Assembly (NCBI RefSeq): GCF_029382255.1
Contig: NZ_JARLLG010000012.1
Coordinates: 57,166 to 121,165, forward strand
Length of the DNA stretch: 64,000 nucleotides
DNA from: Isoptericola croceus
GTDB lineage: Bacteria > Actinomycetota > Actinomycetes > Actinomycetales > Cellulomonadaceae
Reading direction: 5' to 3'
The translations under genes and the position numbers were made by a program. Positions 23,365-32,310 of the stretch are shown here, piece after piece (the stretch's first letter is position 1; each line of letters starts with the position of its first letter). The notes beneath the pieces are model-generated. The model worked only from the letters and a program-made list of their open reading frames with translations, made no database searches and was not told the origin of the DNA.

Positions 23365-24746
23365 GAAGGAGTGTCTCCGGCGCCTGCTGGCGACAGGGGA
23401 GCGTCCTCCGCGGAGGTGCGTCCGGCGAACGCGATGACGGGCAGGACGAGCAGGGCGAGCAGCCCGCCGCCGAGGGCCAGGACCGCGAAGCTCGACGAGG
23501 CGACGACGAACCCGGAGCCGAGACCGCCCGCGGCCCCTGACAGCGCCACGGCGAGGTCGACCGACCCCTGCGTCCGCGCACGGGTGGCCAGTGGCACCGA
23601 CGTCGTGAGCAGCGCGGTGCCGGACACCAGCCCGAGGCTCCACCCGAGGCCGAGCAGTCCCAGCCCGACGGCGAGACCGACCACGGACGACGGCGGGACG
23701 AGCGCCGAGACCAGGCCGGCCGCCAGCAGGGTGGCGGCCGCCGCGACGGCGACGCGCACCGGTCCGTACCGGTCGGTGAGCCAGCCCGAGAGCGGCGAGG
23801 GCAGGTACATCATCCCGACGTGCACGGCGATGACGAACCCTGCGGTGGCCACGGCGTGCCCGTGGTGCCCCATGTGGACCGGCGTCATGGTCATGATCGC
23901 GACCATCACGCCCTGGGTGAGCACCATGATCGTGCCGGCAAGCAGCACGGTGCGCCGCACCTGGCGGTCCGTCGGTTCGGCGAGGTCCGTCGTTGGTGCC
24001 GTCGTCGTCTCAGCCGTGCCGGCCCCGGGCTCGGTCGGTAGGCCGACGGGGACGGCACGCATCACGTCCTGCTCGGCCGCGGCGCGCTCGCGGGCGAGCA
24101 GCAGCGGGTCGGGCCGCAGCAGCACCCAGAGCACGATGCCCGCGGCCGCATAAGCGACACCGCCGAGGACGAACGGGCCGGCGAGGGGCGGGATGCCCCA
24201 TGCGCCGGCGAGGTCGCCCATGACCCCGACCAGGTTCGGCCCCGCCACGGCGCCCACGGTGGTCGCCACCAGCACCGTCGACACGGCCCGGCCCCGTCGC
24301 TCGGGGGAGGCCAGGTCGGCGCCCGCGTACCGGGCCTGGAGGTTCGTCGCGGTGCCGGCACCGTAGACGGCGAAGGCCACGAAGAGGAGCGCGACGTCGT
24401 CGAGCACTGCGGCGAGCACCACCCCGGCGGCGCCGATCGCCCCGGTGAGGTAGCCAACGGTCAGACCCGCGCGCCGGCCCCACCGCTGGGAGAGCCTCCC
24501 GACGGCGAGCGCGGCGGCCGCCGAACCGGCCGTGAAGAGTGCCGCGGGCAGGCCGGCGTAGCGGGTTGCGCCGAGCATGTCGGCAGCGAGGAGCGCGCCG
24601 ACCGTGATCCCGGCCGCGAGCCCGGCGCCGGAGAGCACCTGCGCGAGGACGAGCACGAGGATCGTCCGATGTTGTTGCGGGTCGGGCGTCGACGCGTGGG
24701 GTGCGGTGGTGTCGTCGACCGAGGCGGGACCAGGGTCAGCACCCAT
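23361..24746 (-). CDS. Major facilitator superfamily transporter
   Basis: A 461-residue protein with about twelve membrane helices and a long central cytoplasmic loop (about residues 215-265). The intracellular loop between helices 2 and 3 has GRLSQRWGRRAGLTVGY, the MFS A-motif form. A His-rich segment, MTPVHMGHHGHAVATAGF, lies at the start of the second half. The substrate is unknown; efflux is likely. It is divergent from an ArsR-rhodanese regulator with a 130-bp shared control region, which suggests repression by that regulator and release by a metal, metalloid or thiol-reactive signal. Confidence 0.8.
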   Translation of the reverse strand: MGADPGPASVDDTTAPHASTPDPQQHRTILVLVLAQVLSGAGLAAGITVGALLAADMLGATRYAGLPAALFTAGSAAAALAVGRLSQRWGRRAGLTVGYLTGAIGAAGVVLAAVLDDVALLFVAFAVYGAGTATNLQARYAGADLASPERRGRAVSTVLVATTVGAVAGPNLVGVMGDLAGAWGIPPLAGPFVLGGVAYAAAGIVLWVLLRPDPLLLARERAAAEQDVMRAVPVGLPTEPGAGTAETTTAPTTDLAEPTDRQVRRTVLLAGTIMVLTQGVMVAIMTMTPVHMGHHGHAVATAGFVIAVHVGMMYLPSPLSGWLTDRYGPVRVAVAAAATLLAAGLVSALVPPSSVVGLAVGLGLLGLGWSLGLVSGTALLTTSVPLATRARTQGSVDLAVALSGAAGGLGSGFVVASSSFAVLALGGGLLALLVLPVIAFAGRTSAEDAPLSPAGAGDTPS

Positions 24747-24761
24747 GTCTTCTCCAAAGAT

Positions 24762-24789
24762 CTATGGAATAGTGGAACCTACGGTAGGT
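24762..24789. promoter_or_regulatory. Candidate operator between MFS and ArsR-rhodanese genes
   Basis: Two short inverted repeats lie side by side: CTAT-GGA-ATAG (24762-24772) and ACCTAC-G-GTAGGT (24777-24789). They sit just upstream of the MFS start codon (24746), in an A/T-richer patch that could include the -10 region for the leftward promoter. The position suits an ArsR-type operator. Binding is inferred from symmetry only. Confidence 0.45.
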
Positions 24790-24876
24790 GACGGACGGCC
24801 ACCTGTCCATGGTGACCGGGGCGGCGGCCGGAAGTCGACGGCTTCTGGCAGGAGTCGGAGCGAGACAGGAGCGGAG

Positions 24877-25536
24877 ATGGACAGACGCGAGGCGAAGGAG
24901 TCGTTGTTCGACCATTTCGCGCACGTGGCGCGGGCGCTGGGCAACGCCAAGCGACTCGAGCTCGTCGACCTGCTCGCCCAGGGTGAGCGGTCGGTCGAGA
25001 CGCTCGCGGCGACGTCGGGCATGAACCTCACGACGGTCTCGGCCAACCTGCAGGCGCTCCGTCGAGCGAACCTCGTCGCTACGCGACGAGAGGGGACCCG
25101 GATCTTCTATCGCCTCGCCGGCCCCCACGTCGCGAACCTCTACCTGCAGTTGCATCGCGTCGCCGAGACCGCGTCGCCCGGGCTGCGCTCGGCGGCCGAG
25201 GCGTTCCTCGGGCCCGACGACACCGAGGAGATCGGCCGTGACGAGCTGCGCCGCCGCCTCCACGACGGCAGCGTCACCCTCCTCGACGTGCGGCCGGCCG
25301 AGGAGTACGCCAGCGGGCACCTGCCTGGTGCCGTGTCCATCCCGTACGACCAGCTGGCCGATCGGCTCGACGAGCTCCCTGCCGATACCGAGGTCGTCGC
25401 CTACTGCCGGGGGCCGTACTGCGTCCTCGCCCACGACGCGGTGCGGGTGCTGCGTGACCGGGGCCGCGTCGTCCGGCGGCTCGCCGACGGCGTGCTGGAG
25501 TGGGAGGCGGCACGGCTCCCGGTCGTGAACCCTTGA
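24877..25536 (+). CDS. ArsR-family HTH regulator fused to a rhodanese domain
   Basis: A 219-residue two-domain protein. Residues about 10-95 form an ArsR winged helix (ALGNAKRLELVDLLAQGERS, then LTTVSANLQALRRANLVATR). Residues about 120-215 form a rhodanese domain with VTLLDVRPAEEYASGHLPGA, where the active-site loop reads AYCRGPYCVLAHDA with two cysteines. Such fusions sense sulfane sulfur or thiol-reactive compounds through the rhodanese cysteines. ATG 24877 follows CAGGAGCGGAG. Divergent from the MFS gene, its probable target. Confidence 0.85.
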   Translation: MDRREAKESLFDHFAHVARALGNAKRLELVDLLAQGERSVETLAATSGMNLTTVSANLQALRRANLVATRREGTRIFYRLAGPHVANLYLQLHRVAETASPGLRSAAEAFLGPDDTEEIGRDELRRRLHDGSVTLLDVRPAEEYASGHLPGAVSIPYDQLADRLDELPADTEVVAYCRGPYCVLAHDAVRVLRDRGRVVRRLADGVLEWEAARLPVVNP

Positions 25537-25559
25537 CGCCGAGGACCGACGGTATGGCG

Positions 25560-26387
25560 TCAGCTGATCGGCCGGGCGGGAGCATCGTCGAGGTCCCGGC
25601 CGAGGAACTCGCGCAGCACGCCGACCCAGTCGTCGAAGGCGTCGAGGTGGGCGTCGTGGCCGGCGCCGGCAAGGTCAGCGCGCCACGTCCCGGGACGGCG
25701 ACGGATCAGCTCGTCCTTCGCCTCGGTAGTGAACATGCCGCCGTCAGCGAAGACTGCGAGCGTCGGGGTGGTCAGGGCCTCCCACTCGTCCCACCGAGGC
25801 ACATGGACCGCCTCGATGACGGCCTGCATGACGTCGGCGTCGAACCGCGGGCGCAGGCCGTCGGCCCCGCGCTCGAGGTCGTCGATCCATGCGCCGGCGA
25901 GAGGCGAGTCCCCGAGGAAGCTCCGTGCGGCGGCTTCGTCGGCGAACGGCAGCGGCCAGGACGCGAAGAACTCGCCGAGCCCGCGCGCGGCGTCGGGATC
26001 GTCGTCGCCGCCGACGTGTCCCTCGAGCATGACGAGCCGGTCGACCAGGTCGGGTCGGGTCGCGGCCGTCAGACATGCCGTGTGGGCTCCCATCGACTGA
26101 CCCACCAGACGCACCGGGCCGGCGGTCAGGTCCTCGATCGCGGTGACGACGTCGGCCACGAAGGCCTCGCGTGACACGTCGCCGGGTCGCCGGGTGCTGC
26201 GGCCGTGACCCCGCTGGTCGACCAGGAGCACACGGAACCGGTCGGTGAGCGCGTCTGCGGTAGCCAGCAGCTCCCGCGAGCTTCCCGCCAACCCGTGCAG
26301 CAGGACCACCGGGGGGCCGTCGCCGCCGCGATCGGTGACGGCGAGGAGCACGCCGTCCCGCCGGACGATCAGATCTGGCGTCGTCAT
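25560..26387 (-). CDS. Alpha/beta-hydrolase
   Basis: A 275-residue alpha/beta-hydrolase-fold enzyme. The oxyanion-hole region is VVLLHGLAGSSREL, the nucleophile elbow GQSMGAH (Ser near 100), followed by DQRGHGRSTRRPG upstream of it. The acid is probably in FADGG and the catalytic His in GAGHDAHLD near the C-terminus. No signal peptide. The substrate cannot be named; esterases, hydrolases of meta-cleavage products and haloperoxidase-like proteins share this pattern. It converges with the ArsR gene (23 nt apart) and is divergent from 26539. Confidence 0.8.
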   Translation of the reverse strand: MTTPDLIVRRDGVLLAVTDRGGDGPPVVLLHGLAGSSRELLATADALTDRFRVLLVDQRGHGRSTRRPGDVSREAFVADVVTAIEDLTAGPVRLVGQSMGAHTACLTAATRPDLVDRLVMLEGHVGGDDDPDAARGLGEFFASWPLPFADEAAARSFLGDSPLAGAWIDDLERGADGLRPRFDADVMQAVIEAVHVPRWDEWEALTTPTLAVFADGGMFTTEAKDELIRRRPGTWRADLAGAGHDAHLDAFDDWVGVLREFLGRDLDDAPARPIS

Positions 26388-26538
26388 CGGTCGTCGCCCC
26401 TTCGGTGTGGTCGGGTGTCGGGCAGAGAGTACGGACTGTGGCGTCGGCGGCGATGAGTACGGCGGCGACATCCAGTCTGTCCTGGCGCAGCCGCCGCCGG
26501 ACCGTCGGACCGTCGGCACCTACCGAAGGAGTTCGTCC

Positions 26539-27189
26539 GTGGACCAGAGAGCCATCATCTGGGACGCCGTGCACGCGGAGCGTCGCCGCCTCGCCCGTGA
26601 TCTCGAGCGCCTGCCGGCGGAGCAGTGGGACACGCCGTCACTCTGCCCCGCATGGTCCGTGCACGACGTCCTGGCCCACCTCATCGACTCCGCGACGACG
26701 ACGCGGTGGGGATTCGTCCGGCAGATGGTCACCGCTCGGTTCGACTTCGACCGCGCCAACGATCACGGGGTGGCGCAGCACCGAGCGGCTGACCCGCAGC
26801 ACACCCTGGAAGCGTTCCGCGCGGTGATCGACCGCACGGACACCCCTCCTGGCCCGTTGGCGACGCGGCTCGTGGAGGCGTATGTCCACGGCGAGGACAT
26901 CCGGCGACCACTCGGGATCGAAGCCTCCTATCCGCCGGAGCACGTGATGGCCGGGCTGGAGTACATGGCGCGCACCGGAGCACGGTTCGGGGGTGGGAGG
27001 GAGCGCGTCGAGGGAACCCGGCTGGACCCGACCGACACGGACGGGAGCATCGGCGAAGGAGCCCTGGTCCGGGGCAGCGCCATCTCGTTGCTCCTTGCGG
27101 CTTCCGGACGGCCGGTGAGCCCTGGAGAGCTGAACGGCGCAGGCGCCGTGTGTTCGGGAGATCGCCGACCGGGCAGCATGGGTCCATGA
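26539..27189 (+). CDS. Maleylpyruvate isomerase/DinB-like family protein (TIGR03083 type)
   Basis: A 216-residue protein. The N-terminal four-helix-bundle motif is RRRLARDLERLPAEQWDTPS, then LCPAWSVHDVLAHLIDSATT, characteristic of the mycothiol-dependent maleylpyruvate isomerase N-terminal domain. The histidines in HDVLAHL and VEAYVHGEDIRRP would bind metal. Members use mycothiol or act as uncharacterised thiol transferases. GTG 26539 follows GAAGGA. Its stop overlaps the start of the PHP gene (ATGA), so the two are coupled, although no functional link is known. Confidence 0.75.
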   Translation: MDQRAIIWDAVHAERRRLARDLERLPAEQWDTPSLCPAWSVHDVLAHLIDSATTTRWGFVRQMVTARFDFDRANDHGVAQHRAADPQHTLEAFRAVIDRTDTPPGPLATRLVEAYVHGEDIRRPLGIEASYPPEHVMAGLEYMARTGARFGGGRERVEGTRLDPTDTDGSIGEGALVRGSAISLLLAASGRPVSPGELNGAGAVCSGDRRPGSMGP

Positions 27190-28049
27190 CGATGCCGGCC
27201 GACAGTCACGTGCACAGCGAGTGGTCTTGGGACACCGGTGGCCCCGACTCCCATGCGGTGGGGCGCATGCGATCCACGTGCGCACAGGCGGTGAGGATCG
27301 GGCTCGAGGCGGTCTACTTCACCGAGCACCTCGACATCCCCGATACCTGGCGCGCGGAGCCCGAGGACCTGATGCCCCACCAGCAGGGCTTCCTCAACAG
27401 CGCTGGCAGAGTCGACTTCGCACCGTTCGACGCTGCCGGCTACCTGGGCGCCATCGACCGCATGCGCCACGAGTTCCCTGACCTTCGCATCCACACCGGG
27501 GTCGAGTTCGGGCAGCCGCACCTCGTCGGCCGTCGGGCCGCAGAAATCGTCGACCTGGATCTCATCGATCGGGTTCTCGGCTCGCTGCACACGCTCGACC
27601 TCGGTGACGGGCACGCAGAGCCCCACACCCTGTTCCGTGACCACCACCCGGCCAAGGTCATGGACGCGTACCTCGAACAAGTCCCCGTCATGGTGAACGG
27701 CTCCGACGCGTTCGAGATCTCCACGCACATCGACTACGCGGTGCGGACGTGGCCGGCTCGAACCGCAGGGCCGTTCGATCCTCGCCCCTTCGAGGAGGGC
27801 TTCCGGGTGGCTCTGCGGTCGATCGCCGAAGGCGGTCGCGCTCTCGAGATGAACACGCGGCGGCTGTGGTCGTGGATCCCGGAGTGGTGGGCCGACGCAG
27901 GCGGGAAGGCGGTGAGCTTCGGTAGCGACGCTCACACACCCGACGCCGTCGCGGCCAACTTTCCCGAAGCGACCGCGATGCTCGAGCACTTCGGCTTCCG
28001 ACCGGGAAGTGCAGCAGAGGAGCTATGGGTTCGTTCCCGCGTTGTCTAG
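27186..28049 (+). CDS. PHP-domain phosphoesterase (histidinol-phosphatase-like)
   Basis: A 287-residue PHP enzyme. Metal ligands are visible in DSHVHSEWSWDT (HxH near residue 8), AVYFTEHLDIP (EH), HTGVEFGQPH, LGSLHTLD, and the C-terminal VSFGSDAHTPDAVA. The pattern fits HisK-type histidinol-phosphate phosphatase and related PHP proteins; with no his genes nearby, the substrate is open. The stop codon (TAG, 28047-28049) lies inside the left inverted repeat of an IS remnant, so the last residues may have been replaced by the insertion. Confidence 0.75.
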   Translation: MTMPADSHVHSEWSWDTGGPDSHAVGRMRSTCAQAVRIGLEAVYFTEHLDIPDTWRAEPEDLMPHQQGFLNSAGRVDFAPFDAAGYLGAIDRMRHEFPDLRIHTGVEFGQPHLVGRRAAEIVDLDLIDRVLGSLHTLDLGDGHAEPHTLFRDHHPAKVMDAYLEQVPVMVNGSDAFEISTHIDYAVRTWPARTAGPFDPRPFEEGFRVALRSIAEGGRALEMNTRRLWSWIPEWWADAGGKAVSFGSDAHTPDAVAANFPEATAMLEHFGFRPGSAAEELWVRSRVV

Positions 28050-28272
28050 CCTCGGGCTTTCATCGTCCGGTCGCCCGGGTGGCGGACCGACAAGAGAAAA
28101 GTGATCCTGACCTGGGGTGATACGGCTTGTCGAAGGTCGTATCGGTCCAGGATGAGGAGCACTTCTCAGGTGCGCAAGGTTACCGGGTTCCAACCCGAAG
28201 AATCACGAAACGGTAACCACTCCCAGGGACCTGACCCAGCTTCCGTGGGCACACGCCCTTACATCAGGGCAT

Positions 28273-28830
28273 CTACATGCTGTAGTTCGATGAAACTGGC
28301 CGACTGAGGTATGGGCGAACGTCTACAACGCTCATGCCTGCTGCCACTGCTGCTCGGACCCCCTCGTCGCTGTCCTCGTAGACGAGACATTTGGAAGGTG
28401 TCGCGCCGAGTTGGTGAGCGGCGGCAACGAAGATGTCGGGCTCCGGCTTGCCCCGTTCGACGTCGTCACGGGTGACGAGGGCGGTGAAGGCGTCGCGGAA
28501 CGGCTGGTGGGTCAGAGTTGTCTCGATTACCCGCCGGGATCCTCCGGAGGCGATCGCCATGGGAACCACCCCCTGCATTGCTTCCACCACAGCAGCGACC
28601 TCCGCATGCGGTCTGACCTTGCTTGCCTGCTCGAGAAAGATCTCGTCGCGACGTCGCACAAGGGTGGCCACTGACACACCCAACTCACGACCACTCTCCG
28701 TGAGGAGCGCCTGGACGAGGTCCGCCGACGACAAGCCGGTGCGTGCTTCGAACCACTCCTGGGCCAAATCAAGACCGTGTTCAGACAGAGCTGTGGCCAT
28801 GGCTTCGTAGTTGGCGGCCTGGCTGTTGAC
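28273..28830 (-). pseudogene. HAD-superfamily hydrolase gene lacking its 5' end
   Basis: The reading frame keeps VNSQAANYEAMATALSEHGL, a cap-domain part, VPMAIASGGSRRVIETTL (motif II Ser and following), GKPEPDIFVAAA (motif III Lys) and VYEDSDEGVRAAVAAGM (motif IV). The N-terminal DxDxV motif with the catalytic Asp is lost: homology stops at about 28825-28833, where the sequence becomes IS1380 transposase on the other strand. Related proteins are beta-phosphoglucomutase-like phosphatases. Without the nucleophile it cannot be active, even though a frame stays open to the right. Confidence 0.75.
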
Positions 28831-29835
28831 CACGGCACCGACGTGCGCCGTCCGGTGGTGATCGACGTGGACGCCACGCTGGTGAGCGCGCACTCCGAGA
28901 AGGAGCACGCGCGCCCGACGTTCAAGCGCGGGTTCGGGTTCCACCCGTTGTGCGCGTTCGTCGACCACGGCCCGGACGGCACCGGGGAGCCGCTGACGAT
29001 CCGGCTACGGCCCGGCAACGCTGGGTCGAACACCGCGGCCGACCACATCGCGGTGATCACGGCCGCGTTGGCGCAGCTGCCCGGCCACCCCGGCCGGACC
29101 CGCGCGAGCAAGAAGATCCTGGTGCGCACCGACGGGGCCGGGTCCACCCACACGCTCCTCGACTGGCTGGCCCGGCAGCGTCTGGGCTACTCGGTCGGGT
29201 TCACGTTGCCCGCCCACACCCCGGACCTGATCAACATCCTCGACGACGCCGACGTGTGGACGCCGGCCTACGACGCCCACGACCAGGTCCGCGACGGGGC
29301 CTGGGTCGCCGAGCTGACCGGGCTGCTCGACCTGACCGGCTGGCCGCCCGGGATGCGCGTCATCGTCCGGAAGGAACGCCCGCACCCCGGTGCCCAGCTG
29401 CGGTTCGACGACGTCGACGGCATGCGGATCACCGCGTTCGCCACCAACACCCGCCCCGGCGGGCCGGGCACCCAGCTCGCCGACCTCGAGCTGCGCCACC
29501 GCCGCCGCGCCCGGGTCGAGGACCGCATCCGCATCGCCAAGGACACCGGGCTGGCCAACCTCCCGCTGCGCGGCTTCGACGCCAACCGGATCTGGAGCGC
29601 CATCGTGATGCTCGCCCTCGACCTGACCGCGTGGATGCAGACCCTCGCCCTCGCCGAGCACGACGCGCGCCGGTGGGAACCGAAGAGGCTTCGCCTACGG
29701 CTGTTCAACATCCCCGCGGTCATCGCCCGTCGCGCACGCCAGCGCGTGCTGCACCTGGCCGAACATGCCCCCTGGGCGAACCTCGTCACCGACGGGCTCA
29801 ACCGGCTCCGAAGCCCGTGCACCGCGCCCGGCTGA
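28825..29835 (+). pseudogene. IS1380-family transposase, N-terminus missing
   Basis: About 335 residues of an IS1380/DDE transposase, normally about 460. The first catalytic Asp is in VVIDVDATLVSAHSEKEHAR, followed by FKRGFGFHPLCAFVDHGPDG, TIRLRPGNAGSNTAADH, RTDGAGSTHTLLDWL (second Asp) and the RVEDRIRIAKDTGLANLPLR region (with the Glu). The N-terminal 130-150 residues have been replaced by the HAD fragment; the junction is at about 28825-28833 (GTTGACCAC). The C-terminus and the right inverted repeat at 29986-30005 are intact. Confidence 0.85.
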
Positions 29836-30191
29836 CGACATCACCATCCTGTCCCGACGACCCCCAGCACGCCCCGGACCCGTGGATCCCGCGCACCGAC
29901 CGCCGTCGGCCGCTTCGTCGTACCCACCTGCAAGAATCACGCCTCAACAACGGCTTCCACGCCGTCACGAGTCGGCTCAGTGGGCCGATGAAAGTTCGAG
30001 GCTAGGAGGAGCGCCATGCGGCCATGTACCGACACGAAGTCGGTCCCGTGGAGCAGCAGAGGAGGTTCCATTCCACGGAGCCATGGTGCGCCGACGCCGC
30101 GCAACACCCGCGCGTTGGATTCGTGGTCTTGCGACAGCGGAGTTCCGGTCGGCCAAGCACCTGCTCGTCGTCAACGCCCAGGAGACAGAAC

Positions 30192-30854
30192 ATGACCGCT
30201 CAGGCCGCTACAGACAAGTCCGCTCCGCTGCCGAACGCTGGCCACCTGCCGCCCGAGGCGTTCCATCGCTGGTACGGGGGCTGGGATCCACTCGACCCAG
30301 CCTCCGTTGCGCACTTCATGCGGGGCTTCGACCGACCGTGGTGGATCATCGGCGGCTGGTCGATCGAGAAGTGGACGGGTGTCTCGCGGGCGCACGAGGA
30401 CATGGACGTCTCGATATTCGCTTCGGACGCCGAGGCGTTCCGCCTCTTCCTCGCCGGTCGCTGGACGCCGTGGAACATGGACGACGGCTGGCTGCGGCCC
30501 TTCGACCATCGATTCCGAGACGTGCGTCGCGACAGCTCGGTCTGGGTGCGGAAGGACGCGCAGTCCGCCTGGGTACTCGACGTTCCCCTGACCCCCGACG
30601 AGGGCGGGAAGTGGACGAACAAGAAGCTCCCGGGCCACACCGCTCCGCTGGATGGGGCCACATGGGTCGCCGACGACGGGCTGCGGTATCTCCGCCCCGA
30701 GATCGCGCTCTTCATGAAGCATCAGCAGGTGCGCGAGAAGGACCGCGCGGACGCCGAGGCCCTCCTCCCGCGCTTCGACCAACAGCAGCGACAGTGGCTG
30801 CGGCGCGCGGTCGCGCAGGTGCAACCCGATCACCCTTGGCTGGAGACTCTCTAG
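30192..30854 (+). CDS. Nucleotidyltransferase-fold protein (aminoglycoside adenylyltransferase-like)
   Basis: A 220-residue protein. The nucleotidyltransferase core is WWIIGGWSIEKWTGVSRAHE then DMDVSIFASDAEAF: a GG-W loop followed by the R-x-H-x-D-x-D pattern seen in ANT(2'')-type and related proteins. A later LDVPLTPDEGG and LRYLRPEIALFMKHQ region, with Lys near 175, fits the same group. It could modify a small molecule, but no resistance phenotype can be claimed. ATG 30192 follows CAGGAGACAGAAC. It sits in the accessory stretch just right of the IS remnant, without operon partners. Confidence 0.7.
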   Translation: MTAQAATDKSAPLPNAGHLPPEAFHRWYGGWDPLDPASVAHFMRGFDRPWWIIGGWSIEKWTGVSRAHEDMDVSIFASDAEAFRLFLAGRWTPWNMDDGWLRPFDHRFRDVRRDSSVWVRKDAQSAWVLDVPLTPDEGGKWTNKKLPGHTAPLDGATWVADDGLRYLRPEIALFMKHQQVREKDRADAEALLPRFDQQQRQWLRRAVAQVQPDHPWLETL

Positions 30855-31278
30855 TACCGACGCGTTCACAGGTCGAGGGTTCGGAGGAACGGCAATCATC
30901 GTGCAACACACGGCTCTCTGGCCCGCCGGCCTTGAGCCTCCTCGCGGAACTCAGTTCGGCACACCGGTCCAGCGGCTACGACGAGCTCCGGTCCGACACC
31001 TAGAGGCACTCCGAGCAACTCGATCGCTCGAGAGGCGACGGGGCCATCATTTCACAGCAACGATCGCGTCAAGTTGCGTAGGCGGAGGACTGAGAAAACT
31101 AGGTTGCACGTCGACAACATGTCGACCTGCAACGCAGATTGCACGGGCACGCCGCTGTACCGTTCACACTCTCGGGCGTGTTGCGGTGGGCGTGCAAAGT
31201 GGGCTGCGCGACCCTTCAGGAGGATTGATCGGCTTGGTCGGAGCGATCCGCAGCTGCAGATCGGCAGGATGACGAAGT
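30855..31278. other. Gene-free stretch with a palindrome
   Basis: About 420 bp with no convincing reading frame and visibly more A+T than the core regions. The only structures I can point to are the imperfect palindrome at about 31102-31133 and one member of a 20-bp direct repeat at 31099-31118. It probably contains the promoter of the S51 peptidase gene; a GGAGG-like site is weak (CAGGATGACGAAGT before ATG 31279). Confidence 0.5.
31099..31118 (+). repeat. Direct repeat, left copy, overlapping a palindrome
   Basis: CTAGGTTGCACGTCGACAAC, matching CTAGGCTGCACGTCGACAGC at 32311-32330 in 18 of 20 positions. The left copy is also half of an imperfect palindrome, GTTGCACGTCGAC-AACAT-GTCGACCTGCAAC. 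The two copies enclose the S51 peptidase gene and the truncated GrpB gene. Confidence 0.65.
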
Positions 31279-31947
31279 ATGACCTTGTACCTGGCGGGAG
31301 GCGGCACGCCTCATCAGGAACGGCTCGTGTGGAGGGAAGCGTTCGCCGGAGTCCGGCGCGTCGTCTACTGGCCGTTCGCGCTGCCTGAACCCGTGATCGT
31401 CGAGGCCGGGGCATGGCTCGCCTCAGCGGTCATCCAGCTGGAGATCGAGGTCGACGAGATCGACATCTGGCCAGACCTCGACGGGCGATCTCCAGGAGGC
31501 CTCGCCCAGACAGACCTGCTGTTCGTCGGAGGCGGGAGGACGTCGAAACTGGCCTCTCATGTACGCGAGCACGGATTCGCCGAAGCCGTCCGCAAGTACG
31601 TCGCCGACGGCGGGCGCTACTACGGTGGGAGCGCCGGCGCAGTCCTGGCCGGTGACTCGATCGCCATCGCGGCACTGGCCGACTCAGACCCGGACGCTGC
31701 AGGTCAGGTCGGACTCGGGCTCCTGCCGGGGCTTTCCGTACTCCCGCACAGTGACGCGTTCGCTCCCGACGCCGTCGGCAACTGGGCGGCCGAGCTCGCC
31801 CAGACTGTGGTGGCGATCCCCGAGGCGTCCGGACTGGCGATCGACGATGGGACCTGTCGAGTCATCGGGCCTGATCCGATCAACCTCGTCCGCCAGGGTG
31901 AGGCGAAGGAGTACGCCGAAGGGACGATCGTCCCGTTTGGCGGATGA
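31279..31947 (+). CDS. Peptidase family S51 (dipeptidase E-like) protein
   Basis: A 222-residue protein of the class I glutamine-amidotransferase-like fold. LYLAGGGTPHQERLVWRE opens it. LLFVGGGRTSKLASHVREHG and the nucleophile elbow YYGGSAGAVLAGD (Ser near 117) are the S51 hallmarks; LSVLPHSDAF carries the catalytic His. The family hydrolyses Asp-Xaa dipeptides or cyanophycin-type substrates, but the specificity here is unknown. It is a single-gene unit bordered by a 20-bp direct repeat. Confidence 0.75.
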   Translation: MTLYLAGGGTPHQERLVWREAFAGVRRVVYWPFALPEPVIVEAGAWLASAVIQLEIEVDEIDIWPDLDGRSPGGLAQTDLLFVGGGRTSKLASHVREHGFAEAVRKYVADGGRYYGGSAGAVLAGDSIAIAALADSDPDAAGQVGLGLLPGLSVLPHSDAFAPDAVGNWAAELAQTVVAIPEASGLAIDDGTCRVIGPDPINLVRQGEAKEYAEGTIVPFGG

Positions 31948-32043
31948 GATCGCCACGGCGGCGATGGGCTCGACACAGCGCGGCGGGGACGCGGCTACGC
32001 CGAGAGCCGATTGTTCCCGCCTGTAGGCGATGCGTGACCGGTT

Positions 32044-32310
32044 CTACTTGTCCCAGACAGCCATCCACGGCAATCCCCGGCGGGCACGTTCGTCGTTCAC
32101 AAGCTCCTCGATGAGCCCGCGCTTGGCTGCCGTGTACTCGCGTCCGTCCGTGTGCTGATCCACCAGCGACTGTTTCAGCTCGGCGTACTGTCGACGAGCC
32201 CGTGGGTCCTGCAGCAGTCTGTCGCGGAACATTCGCTGGTGGCAGTGTTCCCACTCGTCGTTCGCGAACACGTGCAGGATGTGCGTCCTGTCCCCGTTGG
32301 CGGACCGCAT
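32044..32310 (-). pseudogene. GrpB/UPF0157 nucleotidyltransferase gene, C-terminal half only
   Basis: The 88 codons give NGDRTHILHVFANDEWEHC, FRDRLLQDPRARRQYAELKQ and DGREYTAAKRGLIEELV. This is the C-terminal half of GrpB-family proteins (normally about 170-190 residues; pattern HLHV...FRDxLRxxPxxxxxYxxLK). The catalytic N-terminal half is missing. Homology ends exactly at the 32311-32330 repeat, pointing to recombination there. An ATG (32310) happens to open the fragment but follows a TAG in the repeat. Confidence 0.7.

Larger units (their letters stand above)
28046..30005. mobile_element. Rearranged IS1380-type insertion-sequence remnant
   Basis: The ends form imperfect inverted repeats: CTAGCCTCGGGCTTTCATCG at 28046-28065 and CGATGAAAGTTCGAGGCTAG at 29986-30005 (18 of 20 match when one is reversed). 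Inside are about 200 bp of left-end sequence with a short frame reading VRKVTGFQP near 28170 that may be a transposase start. A HAD-gene fragment on the minus strand and the C-terminal two thirds of an IS1380 transposase follow. The element cannot transpose by itself. I could not define target-site duplications. Confidence 0.6.

Noticed and set aside
28273-28968. Complete HAD hydrolase with an N-terminal extension
   Set aside because: The first 45 codons are antisense IS1380 transposase sequence, and the catalytic DxD motif is absent.
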